A stretch of DNA of 9,760 nucleotides from the NCBI GenBank assembly GCA_023393755.1, contig JAEXCA010000082.1, forward strand, positions 1 to 9,760, written 5' to 3'. Made by a program: the position numbers and the translations under genes. The stretch is from Actinomycetes bacterium. GTDB lineage: Bacteria > Actinomycetota > Actinomycetes > Propionibacteriales > Propionibacteriaceae. Of this stretch, positions 1 to 7,455 are shown one piece after another. Position 1 is the stretch's first letter. Every line of letters starts with the position of its first letter. The notes beneath the pieces are model-generated. The model worked only from the letters and a program-made list of their open reading frames with translations. It did no database searches and was not told the origin of the DNA.

Positions 1-9
1 CATGGGGCG

Positions 10-21
10 GGGGCCGGCCCC
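10..21. repeat. Small GC palindrome downstream of cysK, possible terminator stem
   Basis: GGGGCCGGCCCC is a perfect 12-base palindrome lying about 40 bases past the cysK stop codon. It could form a short GC-rich stem at the end of the metY-cysK transcript, but it has no T-tract and almost no loop. Bases 1-60 hold no other recognisable feature. Confidence 0.25.
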
Positions 22-60
22 GGCGTGCCGTGGGGGGCGGGCCGAAGGTCTGGGTGGCTG

Positions 61-993
61 TCAGTCGAGCAGGTCGGCGTACAGCGGGGTGGTCAGGTAG
101 CGCTCGCCCCAGTCGGGGGTCACCACCACGATGGTCTTGCCGGCGTTGGCCGGGTCGGCGGCCAGGTCGGCAGCGGCCCGCAGCGCGGCACCGGAGGAGA
201 TACCGAGCAGCAGGCCCTCCTCGCGGGCCACCCGGCGGGCCCAGTCGAGGGCGTCGTCGGAGGTCACCTTGATGATGCCGTCGATCACGCCGCGATCCAG
301 GATGTTCGGGATGAAGCCGGCGCTGATCCCCTGGATCTTGTGCGGGCCCTTCGGCTCGCCGGAGAGCACCGCCGACTCGGCGGACTCGACCGCGTAGATC
401 TGGACGCCCGGCTTGCGCTCCTTGAGCACCTGGCCGACGCCGGTGATGGTGCCACCGGTGCCCACGCCCGACACCACGATGTCGACCGCGCCGTCGGTGT
501 CGGCCCAGATCTCCTCGGCGGTGGTCTTGCGGTGGATCTCCACATTGGCCTGGTTGTCGAACTGGCGGGCCAGGATCGCGCCCGGGGTGTTGGCCGCGAT
601 CTCCTCAGCCTTGGCCCGAGCGCCCGGGATGCCGTCCGGACCCGGGGTGAGCACCAGTTCGGCGCCCAGGGCACGCAGTACCGCCCGGCGCTCCTTCGAG
701 AAGGTCTCCGGCATGGTGATGATCACCTTGTAGCCGCGGGCGGCGCCCACCCAGCTCAGCGCGATGCCGGTATTGCCGGAGGTCGCCTCGACGATGGTCC
801 CGCCGGGCTGCAGCGAGCCGTCGGCCTCGGCGGCGTCGATGATCGCGACGCCGATCCGGTCCTTCACCGAGTTGGCCGGGTTGTAGTACTCCAGCTTGGC
901 CAGCACGGTGGCCTGGGAGTCGCCGTAGAGGCGGTTGATCTTCACCAGCGGGGTGCGGCCGATCAGGGCGGTGGCGTCTTCGAAGTAACTCAT
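61..993 (-). CDS. cysK: Cysteine synthase A (O-acetylserine sulfhydrylase)
   Basis: This cytoplasmic, PLP-dependent enzyme makes L-cysteine and acetate from O-acetyl-L-serine and sulfide, the last step of cysteine synthesis. The 310-residue length is normal for CysK. Visible landmarks are the PLP-lysine motif NSVKDR (K44), the substrate loop TSGNTG (71-76), the phosphate-binding GTGGT (178-182), GISSGAA (264-270, with the serine that contacts the pyridine nitrogen) and the C-terminal PDWGERYLTTPLYADLLD block. The start at 993 is supported by AGAGGAA about six bases upstream. It lies 27 bases after metY on the same strand, so the two are almost certainly one transcript governed by the leader upstream of metY. 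Cystathionine beta-synthase is less likely because there is no CBS-type extension and the motifs match CysK. No cysE is present in the window. Confidence 0.96.
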   Translation of the reverse strand: MSYFEDATALIGRTPLVKINRLYGDSQATVLAKLEYYNPANSVKDRIGVAIIDAAEADGSLQPGGTIVEATSGNTGIALSWVGAARGYKVIITMPETFSKERRAVLRALGAELVLTPGPDGIPGARAKAEEIAANTPGAILARQFDNQANVEIHRKTTAEEIWADTDGAVDIVVSGVGTGGTITGVGQVLKERKPGVQIYAVESAESAVLSGEPKGPHKIQGISAGFIPNILDRGVIDGIIKVTSDDALDWARRVAREEGLLLGISSGAALRAAADLAADPANAGKTIVVVTPDWGERYLTTPLYADLLD

Positions 994-1020
994 GGTCGTT
1001 TCCTCTGTTCTGTTCGTGGT

Positions 1021-2310
1021 CTAGGACTGGATGGCGGCGAGGGCCTGGTCGAGGTCGGCGATCAGATCGTCCGGATCCTCGATGCCGATCGAGAGCCGCA
1101 CCATCTCGGGCGCGACGCCCGCGGCGACCAGTTCGTCGTCGGTGAGCTGGGAGTGGGTGGTGCTGGCGCTGTGGACGACCAGCGACTTGGCGTCGCCGAT
1201 GTTCACCAGGTGGCTGAACAGTTGCAGCGCCTCCACGAAGCGGCCGCCGGCCTCGCGCCCGGCCTTCAGGCCGAAGGAGAGCAGGCCGCCGTAGCCGCGT
1301 CCGGTGAGCACCCGGTCGGCGATCGCCTTGTACGGCGAGGACTCCAGCCCGGGGTAGTTCACCCACGCCACGTCGGGATGCTGCTCGAGGTGGCGCGCGA
1401 TGGTCAGCGCGTTGGACGAGTGCCGCTCCATCCGCAGATGCAGGGTCTCGACGCCCTGCAGGATCTGCCAGGCGTTGAACGGCGAGATCGCCGCGCCGGT
1501 GTTGCGCAGCAGGACGGTGCGCGCCCGGATGATGAAGGCGGCCGGGCCGGCCGCGTCCGTCCACACCACGCCGTGGTAGGCGCCGTCCGGGCCGGTCAGG
1601 CTGGGGAAGCGCTCGGCGTGCGCCGTCCAGTCGAACTTGCCGGAGTCGACGATCAGGCCGCCCAGCGAGGTGCCGTGGCCGCCGAGGTACTTGGTGGCGG
1701 CGTGGACCGAGATGTCCACCCCGTGGTCGAAGACCCGCGACAGCAGCGGGGTGGCGACGGTGTTGTCCACCACGAACGGCAGCCCCTGGGCGTGCGCGGC
1801 GGCCGACCAGGCGTCCAGGTCGATCACGTTGATCGCCGGGTTGCCGATGGTCTCGCCGAACACCAGCTTGGTGCGGTCGTCCACGTACTGGGCGAGCTCC
1901 TCGGGCTTGCTCGGATCGACGAACCGGGTCTCGATGCCGAACTGCGGCAGGGTGTGGGCGAACAGCGCGTAGGTGCCGCCGTAGAGGGTGGAGAGGGCGA
2001 CGATGTTGTCGCCGGCACCGGCCAGGGTGAGCACCGCGTAGGTGACCGCCGAGGAGCCGGACGCCGTGGCCAGCGCGCCGATCCCGCCCTCCAGGGCGTT
2101 CACCCTGGTCTCCAGGACGTTCTGGGTCGGATTCATGATCCGGGTGTAGATGTTGCCGGGCTTGGCCAGCGCGAACAGGTCCGCGGCGTGCTGGCTGTCG
2201 TCGAAGACGTACGACGTGGTCTGGTAGATCGGGACGGCGCGGGAGTTGGTCGCCGGATCGGCTTCTTCCTGGCCGGAATGGACGGCCAGGGTGTCGGGCT
2301 TGAGGGTCAT
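1021..2310 (-). CDS. metY: O-acetylhomoserine aminocarboxypropyltransferase (sulfhydrylase)
   Basis: A PLP enzyme of the Cys/Met metabolism family that forms L-homocysteine from O-acetyl-L-homoserine and sulfide (direct sulfhydrylation). Its 429 residues match the long MetY type rather than the shorter MetB/MetC type (about 380-400). The sequence shows the N-terminal TLAVHSGQ, QTTSYVF (30-36), the YTRIMNPTQ block (55-63), the PLP-ring region TASGSSAV (82-89), VDNTVATP (181-188) and the Schiff-base lysine in HAATKYLGGHG (K207). The start at 2310 has AGGAG seven bases upstream. It is the first structural gene of a metY-cysK operon. A 115-base untranslated stretch and a cysteine-rich leader ORF precede it. 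Regulation by cysteine supply is inferred from that leader. No metX is in view. Confidence 0.95.
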   Translation of the reverse strand: MTLKPDTLAVHSGQEEADPATNSRAVPIYQTTSYVFDDSQHAADLFALAKPGNIYTRIMNPTQNVLETRVNALEGGIGALATASGSSAVTYAVLTLAGAGDNIVALSTLYGGTYALFAHTLPQFGIETRFVDPSKPEELAQYVDDRTKLVFGETIGNPAINVIDLDAWSAAAHAQGLPFVVDNTVATPLLSRVFDHGVDISVHAATKYLGGHGTSLGGLIVDSGKFDWTAHAERFPSLTGPDGAYHGVVWTDAAGPAAFIIRARTVLLRNTGAAISPFNAWQILQGVETLHLRMERHSSNALTIARHLEQHPDVAWVNYPGLESSPYKAIADRVLTGRGYGGLLSFGLKAGREAGGRFVEALQLFSHLVNIGDAKSLVVHSASTTHSQLTDDELVAAGVAPEMVRLSIGIEDPDDLIADLDQALAAIQS

Positions 2311-2425
2311 CGGATCTCCTGTAGTGCGGATACTGCTGGGCTAGGGCCCGAGAGCACCGGAGACGCGAAACCCGCACCCAGGTACTTCCGGGCGTCGGAT
2401 GGAGAGAATGTCGAGCGGGAACGGC
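2311..2425 (-). promoter_or_regulatory. metY 5' untranslated region, candidate cysteine attenuator
   Basis: This segment lies between the stop of the cysteine leader ORF and the metY start. The metY ribosome-binding site AGGAGA (2315-2320) is complementary to two upstream TCTCC tracts, at 2359-2363 and 2401-2405 (minus-strand reading). The nearer tract overlaps the 3' arm of another possible stem, GACGC (2392-2396) with GCGTC (2362-2366), so the stem and the ribosome-site-masking helix cannot form together. This is what a translation-type attenuator would need. No U-rich terminator is seen, which argues against transcription termination. The pairings were found by eye and no folding energies were computed. 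Confidence 0.5.
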
Positions 2426-2497
2426 TCAGTTCGCGCGACAGCAGTCCATCGACGGCACGCGACAGCAACACATCAGTGCGGCGTGCATCGAGAACAT
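2426..2497 (-). CDS. Cysteine-rich 23-residue leader peptide (putative attenuator uORF)
   Basis: This short ORF begins MFSMHAALMCCCR, continues VPSMD and ends CCRAN before TGA. Five of 23 residues are cysteine, in two clusters (10-12 and 19-20), each followed by arginine, and the bases TGCTGTCGCG are repeated exactly at both clusters. The ATG sits exactly seven bases after a TACCGT -10 box, so the transcript is predicted to begin at the start codon (leaderless); no ribosome-binding site is needed or seen. The hairpin arms GCACGC (2481-2486) and GCGTGC (2455-2460), extended by TCGA pairs, would place the first Cys cluster in the loop. Poly-cysteine leaderless uORFs that attenuate sulfur genes are known in mycobacteria; assigning this role here is inference from layout. 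The peptide itself probably has no other function. Confidence 0.72.
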   Translation of the reverse strand: MFSMHAALMCCCRVPSMDCCRAN

Positions 2498-2504
2498 GTC
2501 CGGA

Positions 2505-2534
2505 ACGGTAGTGGAGTGTTCAACCATCGGTCAA
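2505..2534 (-). promoter_or_regulatory. Promoter of the leader-metY-cysK operon
   Basis: Read on the minus strand, a -35 box TTGACC (2529-2534) is followed after 18 bases by a -10 box TACCGT (2505-2510, fitting actinobacterial TANNNT). Seven bases further on is the ATG of the leader ORF at 2497, placing the predicted transcription start at the A of that ATG. Five of six -35 bases match TTGACA. Confidence 0.7.
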
Positions 2535-2604
2535 CTCGTCCATCCACCAAGACGTCGGCGCTCGGCCGGCTACTGGACTGCCGCCCATGGGACACCTGGG
2601 ACGG

Positions 2605-2656
2605 GGACGGTTCCTGGCCCCCGGGGGCGGCGGTCCCTGAGCCTGCCGAAGGGTTC
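2605..2656 (+). repeat. REP-like repeat, left arm of a 52-base inverted pair
   Basis: This matches the reverse complement of 3022-3073 at 49 of 52 bases by hand alignment. It combines two modules: the dispersed core GGGGACGGTTCCT (2603-2615) and CCCTGAGCCTGCCGAAGGG (2635-2653). The second resembles a REP-like sequence seen in many high-GC bacterial intergenic regions (from memory, not searched). A 12-base palindrome GCCCCCGGGGGC lies between the modules. Confidence 0.75.
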
Positions 2657-2764
2657 TTGCCCCTTGTCAAGTGGGTATGGGGGTTGACAGCCTGGCGGCG
2701 AAGCAGGCAGGGCTCGTTGTCCCACTGGCTCTGGCAGACGACTGCCGCCGACTAGCGCAGTTCG

Positions 2765-2782
2765 CACATTCGCGCCGCATAT
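2765..2782 (+). repeat. Inner inverted repeat, left copy (18 bases)
   Basis: CACATTCGCGCCGCATAT is the exact reverse complement of 2904-2921, 121 bases downstream. A diverged third copy, TATGCGGCACGGATG, lies at 2854-2868. The shared 15-base motif is itself partly palindromic, so it could be a set of regulator sites or the ends of a degraded mobile element. Confidence 0.7.
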
Positions 2783-2853
2783 GCCGAGCTGAACCGCAAC
2801 CTGAACTTATTGACGCGCATTGACGCCGGATACCAGCAGCACCCGCCACCTCG

Positions 2854-2868
2854 TATGCGGCACGGATG
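2854..2868 (-). repeat. Diverged third copy of the inner repeat motif
   Basis: TATGCGGCACGGATG differs from TATGCGGCGCGAATG (2905-2919) at two of 15 positions. It is in the same orientation as the right-hand copy and lies between the two perfect copies. Confidence 0.55.
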
Positions 2869-2903
2869 CGCTCCGATCCAGTGACCGCCGCTGGCCGGCC
2901 GTG

Positions 2904-2921
2904 ATATGCGGCGCGAATGTG
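2904..2921 (-). repeat. Inner inverted repeat, right copy (18 bases)
   Basis: ATATGCGGCGCGAATGTG is the perfect reverse complement of 2765-2782. Confidence 0.7.
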
Positions 2922-3021
2922 CCGGGCGCGTTGAGCTGGGCACCCCCGATCGGCCTGGGCAGCTCCCCACTCGCCAGGGCAGACGCCCGCCTCAAACGTT
3001 GCCCTGACAAGCCGGGACAGG

Positions 3022-3073
3022 GAACCCTTCGACAGGCTCAGGGACCGCCGTCCCCGGGCGCCAGGAACCGTCC
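3022..3073 (-). repeat. REP-like repeat, right arm of a 52-base inverted pair
   Basis: This is the inverted partner of 2605-2656. It carries CCCTTCGACAGGCTCAGGG (3025-3043) and AGGAACCGTCCC (3063-3074). Similarity continues weakly past both ends: GGGACAC is shared on the outside and a CTTGTCA tract on the inside. Confidence 0.75.
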
Positions 3074-3120
3074 CGTGTCCCGGGTTGCCGGGTGCGGGAC
3101 GGGCGGGCTCGGGCGGCCAA

Positions 3121-3126
3121 TAGACT
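3121..3126 (+). promoter_or_regulatory. -10 box of a leaderless guaA promoter
   Basis: TAGACT fits TANNNT and is followed by exactly seven bases (GCCGCCC) before the guaA ATG at 3134. This is the same geometry as the metY leader promoter. No good -35 box is visible 16-19 bases upstream. Confidence 0.55.
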
Positions 3127-3133
3127 GCCGCCC

Positions 3134-4699
<1,566 letters not shown>

Positions 4700-4778
4700 C
4701 CGGACGCGGCAGCACGCGATGGTTCTCGACCCATTTGTGAGCCGAAGTACGGGAGGCCCTCGATGGTGAGCGGAGTTA

Positions 4779-4817
4779 CCGGAGGGCCACCGGGGACGGT
4801 TCCTGGTGGCCCTCCGG
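4779..4817. terminator. Hairpin between convergent guaA and PspC operon (possible bidirectional terminator)
   Basis: CCGGAGGGCCACC (4779-4791) and GGTGGCCCTCCGG (4805-4817) form a perfect 13-bp stem around a 13-base loop, GGGGACGGTTCCT. The loop is the dispersed repeat core found elsewhere in the window. Position between two convergent stop codons suits a bidirectional terminator, but no T-tract follows on either strand, so it may simply be a REP-type element. Confidence 0.6.
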
Positions 4818-4824
4818 GCGGCGG

Positions 4825-5109
4825 TCAGCGCAGGTCGTCGCCGTTGGGGATGTTCGGGTCGGCCGGCGGGTTGGGGTTGTTCGAGGTGAACATCCGCTTG
4901 GCCTCGTCGATACCGGTCGGGCCGCCGCCCTCGACCGGCAGCACGGCCCACAGCACCAGGTAGGCGATCCAGCCGATCTGGGTGAAGACGGCCAGCAGCA
5001 CGGTGATGATCCGGACGATGCTGGCGTCCATGCCGAGCGAGCGGGCCAGGCCGCCGCAGACGCCGCCGATGAACTTGTCGGAGCGGGAGCGGGTCAGGGG
5101 AGTGTTCAT
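4825..5109 (-). CDS. Short PspC-domain membrane protein
   Basis: A 94-residue protein whose first 62 residues are a PspC domain: RSRSDKFIGGVCGGLARSLGM, then one long hydrophobic stretch (about 31-58) ending in LPVE. The short hydrophilic tail is Asn/Pro-rich (77-90). PspC proteins are small inner-membrane proteins tied to envelope stress; the specific role here is unknown. The ATG at 5109 is preceded by AAAGGAAA at good spacing; a longer in-frame extension reaches 5364 but overlaps two upstream genes and is rejected. It is the last of three same-strand genes, 20 bases after the 58-residue membrane protein. It is paralogous to the N-terminus of the first gene of the operon (shared GVCxGLAR and VDA/MDA patterns). 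Confidence 0.88.
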   Translation of the reverse strand: MNTPLTRSRSDKFIGGVCGGLARSLGMDASIVRIITVLLAVFTQIGWIAYLVLWAVLPVEGGGPTGIDEAKRMFTSNNPNPPADPNIPNGDDLR

Positions 5110-5129
5110 TGTTGGTTTCCTTTCGATAA

Positions 5130-5306
5130 CTAGCGAGTACGAAGACGGGAGAGCAGGAGCATGGCGATGCCGATCACGATCAGCACGATCGGCGCCGCCC
5201 GGCTCACGATGAGCCAACTGATCTCGGCGAAGGAGGCCCACAACGCCAGCCCGCCGATCGCCAGCGCCAGCGCTCCCAGCCCGAAGGCGGTGATGTCGAG
5301 CTTCAT
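5130..5306 (-). CDS. Small two-helix membrane protein
   Basis: A 58-residue protein with two predicted membrane helices (about 6-26 and 33-53) and an arginine-rich C-terminus (SRLRTR), which would favour a cytoplasmic tail. The start at 5306 has GGAGGT upstream, and its ATGA overlaps the stop of the preceding PspC/LiaF-like gene, indicating translational coupling. The family is not recognised; small hypothetical proteins of this shape are common beside actinobacterial PspC genes. Function cannot be assigned from sequence, but coupling suggests it acts with its PspC neighbours in the membrane. Confidence 0.82.
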   Translation of the reverse strand: MKLDITAFGLGALALAIGGLALWASFAEISWLIVSRAAPIVLIVIGIAMLLLSRLRTR

Positions 5307-6460
5307 GGCCGCACCTCCAGGTTGCCGACGCCGAGGTCGATCGCGATGGTGATGGTCGGGGCACCCGCGGCCGCGGTGTGTTCCCGGCTGCCGGTCAGCC
5401 CCGCGCCGCCCTGCTCCTCGGAGCCGGAGTTGACCGCGCCCAGCCCCACGTCCCAGGTCACCATCGCGTTCACCTTCTCGGGCAGCTTCACCATGACGTC
5501 GCCGGCGCCGACATCCACCTTGATGGTGGTGTCGGTGGTCAGCGTGAGCTGGCTGAAGTCGAGGTCGACGGCCCCCGCCGGTGCCGAGACCTCCTCCGGG
5601 AGATCCGTGGCGGCGGTGAAGGTGTAGCTCTGCTCGGTGGCCCGGACGACGCCGATGCCGTGGGGCGACTGGACCCCCCAGGTGATCCCGGTGGCGATCA
5701 TCACCAGCACCGTGGCCAGGCCCATCAGCCGGGGCCGGCCCAGCCAGGTGCCGACCAGCAGGGTGACCCCGAGGCTGATCAGGATGACCGCCAGGTAGTC
5801 CAGTCCGGCGATGTAGTAGCCGGCTCCGGTGGGACTGAGCAGGGCCAGGGTGATGCAGCCGACGGTCATCAGGCCGAGCGCCAGCCACCACAGCCGATTG
5901 TTCCGCTCCGGCCGCGGCCGGCGGACGATCTCCGACGGTGCCGGGCTGGGCGGGAGCGCCGGGGCGAAGGACGCTGCCGTGGGAGCCGTGGCCAGTTCCA
6001 TTCCGGAGTTCGCCTGATGCTCGGTGAGCCGGAGCCGCCAGGCCTCGGCAGCGCGTTCGAACGCGGTCGGGTCGGGCTGGGCGACCGGACGGCCGCGCTT
6101 CCGGCTGGCGGCGTACCAGATCCCCAGCGCCACCAGCACCGGCAGCAGCCCGACCCCGGACCAGCCGCCGGCCAGGCCGAACGCCAGGAAGCCCACGGCG
6201 GTCAGCGAGACCACCAGGGCCGGCAGCGGCCAGTCCCGGGTGAAGGGGAGCAGCCGGCGGGCCGGCGCCGGCGTGGCGTCGTCGGTGGGAAGCACCAGGT
6301 AGCCGACGCCGTACAGCACCAGCCCGAGGCCGGACACGAAGGAGAGGATGATGAGTGCGACGCGCAGCAGGTTGGCGTCGACTCCCCACTGCCGGGCCAG
6401 GCCGGCGCAGACGCCGGTGAGCACGGCGTTCTCGCGGGTCCGGCGGGCAGGGAGGTTCAT
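5303..6460 (-). CDS. PspC-domain membrane protein with LiaF-like C-terminal beta domain
   Basis: A 385-residue protein. Residues 1-60 are a PspC domain (RENAVLTGVCAGLARQWGVDANLLR, given here as the motif GVCAGLAR at 16-23) with its membrane stretch at 31-57. More hydrophobic segments lie at about 78-117, 189-208, 216-237 and 244-262, interrupted by a Pro/Ala-rich linker (155-185). Residues 275-385 are soluble and beta-rich with the repeating pattern VGAGDVMVKLP and DLGVGNLEVRP, typical of LiaF/cell-wall-antibiotic-response C-terminal domains. An envelope-stress sensing or modulating role is inferred from family knowledge. The ATG at 6460 is preferred over 6469 because GGAAGG abuts the earlier ATG but is well spaced from the later one. 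First gene of a three-gene operon. No adjacent two-component system is seen, although such partners are common. Confidence 0.85.
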   Translation of the reverse strand: MNLPARRTRENAVLTGVCAGLARQWGVDANLLRVALIILSFVSGLGLVLYGVGYLVLPTDDATPAPARRLLPFTRDWPLPALVVSLTAVGFLAFGLAGGWSGVGLLPVLVALGIWYAASRKRGRPVAQPDPTAFERAAEAWRLRLTEHQANSGMELATAPTAASFAPALPPSPAPSEIVRRPRPERNNRLWWLALGLMTVGCITLALLSPTGAGYYIAGLDYLAVILISLGVTLLVGTWLGRPRLMGLATVLVMIATGITWGVQSPHGIGVVRATEQSYTFTAATDLPEEVSAPAGAVDLDFSQLTLTTDTTIKVDVGAGDVMVKLPEKVNAMVTWDVGLGAVNSGSEEQGGAGLTGSREHTAAAGAPTITIAIDLGVGNLEVRP

Positions 6461-6553
6461 GTCGTCCATCCTTCCCGGCGGACCGTCGTCCCACCATGGG
6501 TGACAACCCTGAACACCCCCGCGTCCACCCCGAGCCGTCCCGGCGTCCTCCCC

Positions 6554-6625
6554 AGGGGCCCACGAGGAACCGTCCCCGGTGGTCCCCCGACGCGGCCCGC
6601 GAGGAACCGTCCCCGGTGGGCCCCT
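6554..6625. repeat. Two tandem copies of the dispersed hairpin repeat
   Basis: The 20-base unit CGAGGAACCGTCCCCGGTGG occurs twice, at 6563-6582 and 6600-6619, 37 bases apart. The pair is enclosed by a perfect 10-base inverted repeat, AGGGGCCCAC (6554-6563) and GTGGGCCCCT (6616-6625). Each copy also has its own complementary arms. It lies between the tetR stop and the PspC operon start. Confidence 0.75.
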
Positions 6626-6628
6626 TGG

Positions 6629-6646
6629 CCGGTTGCCGGCAACCGG
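6629..6646. repeat. Perfect 18-base palindrome downstream of tetR
   Basis: CCGGTTGCCGGCAACCGG equals its own reverse complement, giving a 7-bp stem with a CCGG loop. It is about 70 bases after the tetR stop, so it could terminate that transcript; it is equally a possible dimeric-regulator site upstream of the PspC operon. No T-tract follows. The rest of 6461-6714 shows no gene and no clear promoter. Confidence 0.45.
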
Positions 6647-6714
6647 ACGGGACGAAGGTGGACGGGCCGTGGCTAGCCAACCGAGGGTCGGGCAACCCCG
6701 AACCCGGCCGTCGG

Positions 6715-7347
6715 CTACGCCACCGGTTCGGGCTCGGCCCTCAGCCGGGCCAGAGTGGTGTCGAGGTGGCCGGCCAACTCCTTGGTCATGTCGAAACTGG
6801 GGTCGAGCAGCCACTGGATCTCGATCCCGTCCATGAAGGCGGCGATCGCCCGGGCCTCCGACTCCGCCCGGTCAGCGGTCAGCGGGCCGATCGCGCCTTC
6901 CTCCGCCGCGACCATCAGCCCGCTCGCGAACAGATCGATGACCTCCCGGTAGCGGGCGGCCATGCGTTCGTGGGCGGGGTGCTCCGGCGACGTGGCCTCG
7001 GCCGCCAGCCTGACGAACAGGCGGAGCAGCCCGCGGTGTTCGGCGTGGTAGTCCATCACCGCCGTCAGCGTGGTCCACAGGCCGAGGCCGGCCGGCTCCC
7101 GGCCGCTGGCTGCCTGGACGCTGGTGGTCTCCCGTTTCCACGCCTCCAGCAGCACGGTGGTGAGCAGGTCGTCCTTCGACTCGAAGTGCCGGCGCAGCGC
7201 GGCCGGTGAGATCCCCACCTCGGCCGCCAGCTGACGCATCGACAGCCCGTGGAAGCCACGTTCGGCGAAGGCGGTCATGGCGGTCGCGACGATCTGGTCG
7301 CGGGTGCGAATGCCGTTGCGGTAGGAGCCGCGACGATCTCCGGCCAT
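6715..7347 (-). CDS. TetR/AcrR-family transcriptional regulator
   Basis: A 210-residue DNA-binding repressor type protein. The N-terminal helix-turn-helix domain (about 14-62) is clear: RDQIVATAMTAFAERGFHGLS, then MRQLAAEVGISPAALRRHFESKDDLL, with the HFESKD pattern typical of TetR. The C-terminal ligand-binding half is helical, with IAAFMDGIEIQWLLDP (168-183) as in many TetR regulators. The ATG at 7347 is chosen over one 33 bases upstream because GGGAGGG lies five bases before it. It is divergent from the oxidoreductase gene across 186 bases containing an inverted repeat, so it likely represses itself and that gene. The ligand is unknown. Confidence 0.92.
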   Translation of the reverse strand: MAGDRRGSYRNGIRTRDQIVATAMTAFAERGFHGLSMRQLAAEVGISPAALRRHFESKDDLLTTVLLEAWKRETTSVQAASGREPAGLGLWTTLTAVMDYHAEHRGLLRLFVRLAAEATSPEHPAHERMAARYREVIDLFASGLMVAAEEGAIGPLTADRAESEARAIAAFMDGIEIQWLLDPSFDMTKELAGHLDTTLARLRAEPEPVA

Positions 7348-7389
7348 GTGTCCCTCCCGTGGCGTGCGACGCGGCCCCACTCCCGATGG

Positions 7390-7418
7390 TTGCCACTGTT
7401 GAACGACGATGCTACATT
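7390..7418 (+). promoter_or_regulatory. Candidate promoter of the oxidoreductase-lipoprotein operon
   Basis: TTGCCA (7390-7395) and TACATT (7413-7418) are separated by 17 bases on the plus strand. The predicted start near 7425 falls in the left half of the inverted repeat at 7420-7455. The untranslated leader would be about 110 bases. On the opposite strand, TAGCAT (7409-7414) could be the tetR -10 box, so the two promoters would overlap back to back. Confidence 0.5.
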
Positions 7419-7419
7419 C

Positions 7420-7455
7420 GGAATGAAATGTTACCAGATGGAAGCATTTCAGTCC
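7420..7455. promoter_or_regulatory. Candidate TetR operator (inverted repeat)
   Basis: GGAATGAAATG (7420-7430) and CATTTCAGTCC (7445-7455) are complementary at 10 of 11 positions across a 14-base spacer. They sit in an AT-rich island between divergent tetR and the oxidoreductase gene, just downstream of the plus-strand -10 box. A smaller palindrome CATTCGGAATG (7415-7425) overlaps the left arm. Binding by the adjacent TetR is inferred. Confidence 0.5.

Larger units (their letters stand above)
2535..3120. other. Gene-free repeat-rich intergenic region between metY and guaA
   Basis: No convincing gene occurs here on either strand; the short open frames have no recognisable motifs or supported starts. 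The region contains an outer 52-base inverted repeat pair, an inner 18-base inverted repeat pair, a third diverged copy of the inner motif, the direct repeat ATTGACGC (2809-2816 and 2819-2826), and an isolated TTGACA (2684-2689) with no partnered -10 box. Confidence 0.7.

Noticed and set aside
25..2511. Very long plus-strand open frame (828 codons) across the metY-cysK region
   Set aside because: It is antisense to two clear genes; composition is Gly/Asp/His/Arg-rich as expected of a high-GC shadow frame, with no motif.
2311..2534. SAM riboswitch (SAM-I or SAM-IV) upstream of metY
   Set aside because: I could not recognise a conserved riboswitch core, and the cysteine leader ORF with its own promoter explains the region. 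A covariance-model search would settle it.
3092..3133. Upstream extension of guaA by 14 residues
   Set aside because: It would cover the -10 box and adds an Arg/Ala-rich stretch not expected in GuaA; the ATG at 3134 fits the family N-terminus.
4825..5364. Longer start for the short PspC protein (179 codons)
   Set aside because: The extension overlaps the stop and coding region of two upstream genes and is Arg-rich shadow sequence; the ATG at 5109 has a good ribosome-binding site and a domain-proper start.
6563..6619. CRISPR-like direct repeats (two 20-base copies 37 bases apart)
   Set aside because: There are only two copies with a 17-base spacer, and the same core is found singly elsewhere; this is a dispersed hairpin repeat, not an array.
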